NCBI GenBank assembly: GCA_027022125.1
Contig: JALVZI010000382.1
Span: forward strand, 1 to 6,776
From: Anaerolineae bacterium
Lineage (GTDB): Bacteria; Chloroflexota; Anaerolineae; 4572-78
DNA length: 6,776 nt
Direction of reading: 5' to 3'
Shown here: piece after piece, positions 5,749 through 6,776 of the stretch
How the letters are laid out: every line of letters starts with the position of its first letter
Numbering within the stretch: the first letter of the stretch is position 1
The notes under the pieces: generated by a model
What the model saw: the letters and a program-made list of their open reading frames with translations, nothing else
Databases searched by the model: none
Told to the model about the DNA's origin: nothing
Program-made: the position numbers and the translations under genes

Positions 5749-6156
5749 CGATGGCAACGATTAAACGTTTTGAAGATATTGAAAGTTGGCAACTGGCTCG
5801 ACGATTAACCAAAGAAATTTACACCGTATCCAAGCGCAATGGATTTGAGAAAGATTTTGGATTGCAGAACCAAATTCGGCGGGCAAGTGTCTCAATTTTA
5901 TCGAATATCGCAGAAGGATTCGAACGAAATGGGAACAAAGAATTTCTGCAATTTCTGTCCGTTGCCAAAGGCTCAGCCGGAGAAGTCCGCGCCCAATTGT
6001 ATGTGGCACTTGACCAAGAATATATTGACCAACAAACATTCGATTCGCTGGTAGCATTAACCGAAAATATCAGCAAAAAGATAAACGGCTTGATGTTCTA
6101 CCTGCGACAAACAGCGCAAAAAGGCTCGAAATACAAATAACCTTGAACATTGAACC
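5706..6156. other. Candidate inverted-repeat-bracketed S23 gene cassette
   Basis: GGTTCAAAGTTCAAGG at 5706-5721 and the sequence at 6141-6156, read on the opposite strand, agree at 15 of 16 positions. They enclose the S23-family gene with little extra sequence; the right arm starts on the base after its stop codon. The enclosed gene is AT-richer than its neighbours. No transposase and no target-site duplication are evident, so this is a suggestion of mobility or cassette insertion, not a demonstrated element. Confidence 0.35.
5751..6140 (+). CDS. Four-helix-bundle protein of the S23/IVP (23S rRNA intervening sequence) family
   Basis: The 129-residue protein shows the family pattern throughout: FEDIESWQLARRLTKEIY (7-24), FGLQNQIRRASVSILSNIAEGFERN (36-60, the most conserved part), EFLQFLSVAKGSAGEVRAQL (64-83) and a last helix around 96-119. 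Members were first found encoded in intervening sequences of bacterial 23S rRNA, but most are free-standing as here; structures show four-helix bundles that form pentamers, and they resemble the Avd accessory proteins of diversity-generating retroelements. The molecular function is unknown. The gene is visibly AT-richer than its neighbours (about one third GC in 5761-5820, against about two thirds in a NurA segment such as 5461-5520) and lies between inverted heptamer arrays, which suggests acquisition into a nurA/HAS-barrel operon. The probable ribosome-binding site is GGAG (5739-5742) at the end of array E. Confidence 0.9.
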   Translation: MATIKRFEDIESWQLARRLTKEIYTVSKRNGFEKDFGLQNQIRRASVSILSNIAEGFERNGNKEFLQFLSVAKGSAGEVRAQLYVALDQEYIDQQTFDSLVALTENISKKINGLMFYLRQTAQKGSKYK

Positions 6157-6169
6157 CCAAACAAGGAAC
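6142..6169. repeat. Heptamer array F, inverted relative to array E
   Basis: Four 7-bp units follow the S23 stop: CTTGAAC, ATTGAAC, CCCAAAC and AAGGAAC. On the minus strand they read GTTCCTT, GTTTGGG, GTTCAAT and GTTCAAG, the same GTT-initial family as array E but in opposite orientation. The AAGGA of the last unit (6163-6167) is the likely Shine-Dalgarno of the next gene, 8 nt before its ATG. Confidence 0.75.
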
Positions 6170-6175
6170 GAATCT

Positions 6176-6769
6176 ATGATTCCCATCGGACACGTTTTAC
6201 GCAGCAGCACCACCGGTTTTGTGGTGGGCTGCAAAATTATGAAAGACGACACGCCGCAGTTCGGCGAGTTTGTGAAAGTTGCCGTCACCGAGCAGGTCAA
6301 CGTTATCGGCATAATTTACGATGTCACCGTGCGCGACGACCCCGCGGTGCGCCAGTTGATTCTTTCCGGCACGCTGGCGGAGGAAGTGATCCTCGACCAG
6401 CGCGAAAACCGGCTCGTCCCCATCGAAATCAGCGTGCTGATTGTCGGTTTTCAGCGCGGCGAGCAATTCGCGCAGGCGCTGCCGCCTCAGCCGCCCATCA
6501 GTCTGGAAGCGCTGCACCTCTGCACCACCGCCGAAATTGTCGCTTTCACCGAACAGTTGGATTTCCTGCGGTTGATTTTCAGCGCGCCCAACATCCCCGC
6601 CGATGATTTGGCGGTAGCGTGTCTGACCCGCGCCGCGGAACTCCGCGCGCCGGAAATTCGGCGGCAATATCTGGTCGATGCGGGGAAACACATCGCCCGC
6701 CTGCTCTTCGATGATATGCTGCGGCTCGATACGATTTTACAGCAGTTGAAAACGGTTGCGCGGGGCTAA
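6176..6769 (+). CDS. Probable HAS-barrel domain protein, HerA-associated
   Basis: The 197-residue product starts IPIGHVLRSSTTGFVVGC and continues with short beta strands (EFVKVAV, VNVIGIIYDVTV, LVPIEISVLIVGF) over about residues 2-92. This fits the HAS (HerA-ATP synthase) beta-barrel that forms the N-terminus of HerA translocases. The rest (about 108-195) is helical with no Walker motifs, so the ATPase would have to be a separate protein, expected immediately downstream beyond the window. Known HerA HAS-barrels mediate contact with NurA and DNA; a gene in this position after nurA supports that reading. The ATG at 6176 was chosen because AAGGA lies 8 nt upstream; an in-frame TTG at 6143 lies in repeat sequence and would add 11 residues of repeat-encoded peptide. 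The assignment rests on fold pattern and context, not on strong sequence motifs. Confidence 0.6.
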   Translation: MIPIGHVLRSSTTGFVVGCKIMKDDTPQFGEFVKVAVTEQVNVIGIIYDVTVRDDPAVRQLILSGTLAEEVILDQRENRLVPIEISVLIVGFQRGEQFAQALPPQPPISLEALHLCTTAEIVAFTEQLDFLRLIFSAPNIPADDLAVACLTRAAELRAPEIRRQYLVDAGKHIARLLFDDMLRLDTILQQLKTVARG

Positions 6770-6776
6770 ACTGACG

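Noticed and set aside
6143..6175. TTG start extending the HAS-barrel protein by 11 residues
   Set aside because: The extension is encoded by heptamer repeat sequence and contains the Shine-Dalgarno of the better ATG at 6176.

Overview
The window is bacterial, GC-rich and gene-dense. It looks like a Chloroflexota (Anaerolineae-like) chromosome or a close relative. That placement is an inference from three things: an archaeal-type Mre11/NurA/HAS-barrel set in a bacterial gene style, a large GT-C glycosyltransferase, and 7-bp-period repeat arrays between genes. No rRNA, tRNA, CRISPR array or insertion sequence was seen.

Layout. Positions 1-515 (minus strand) hold the N-terminal part of a membrane GT-C (ArnT/PMT-like) glycosyltransferase that runs off the left edge. 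Positions 516-850 hold no gene, only a palindromic REP-like element (553-690) and a heptamer array with inverted halves (712-809). A complete SbcD/Mre11-type nuclease follows at 851-2080 (+). Two overlapping minus-strand genes come next: a MarR-family regulator (2453-2929) and a glutaredoxin-fold protein lacking all cysteines (2116-2469). The regulator has a consensus-like promoter whose -10 box lies inside an 18-bp palindrome, a likely autoregulatory operator. Divergent from it is a 462-residue calcineurin-like phosphoesterase (3014-4402), then NurA nuclease (4482-5672), a four-helix-bundle S23/IVP-family protein (5751-6140), and a probable HAS-barrel protein (6176-6769) of the kind that precedes or forms the N-terminus of HerA.

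How the genes may work together. Mre11, NurA and the HAS-barrel protein point to a DNA end-resection module like the archaeal HerA-NurA-Mre11-Rad50 system. HerA itself would be expected just past the right edge, and no Rad50/SbcC is in the window. The MarR, glutaredoxin-like and phosphoesterase genes sit between Mre11 and NurA, and the S23 gene sits between NurA and the HAS-barrel gene.

The most striking structure is not a gene. Six arrays of degenerate 7-bp repeats occupy almost every junction: 469-503, 712-809, 2066-2121, 4403-4479, 5665-5748 and 6142-6169. They supply stop codons (Mre11, NurA), probable ribosome-binding sites (S23, HAS-barrel) and part of the glycosyltransferase N-terminus. 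Two pairs are inverted relative to each other: one brackets the AT-richer S23 gene, the other brackets the MarR-to-phosphoesterase block with a 17-bp exact inverted match. This suggests repeat-mediated assembly or remodelling of the locus.
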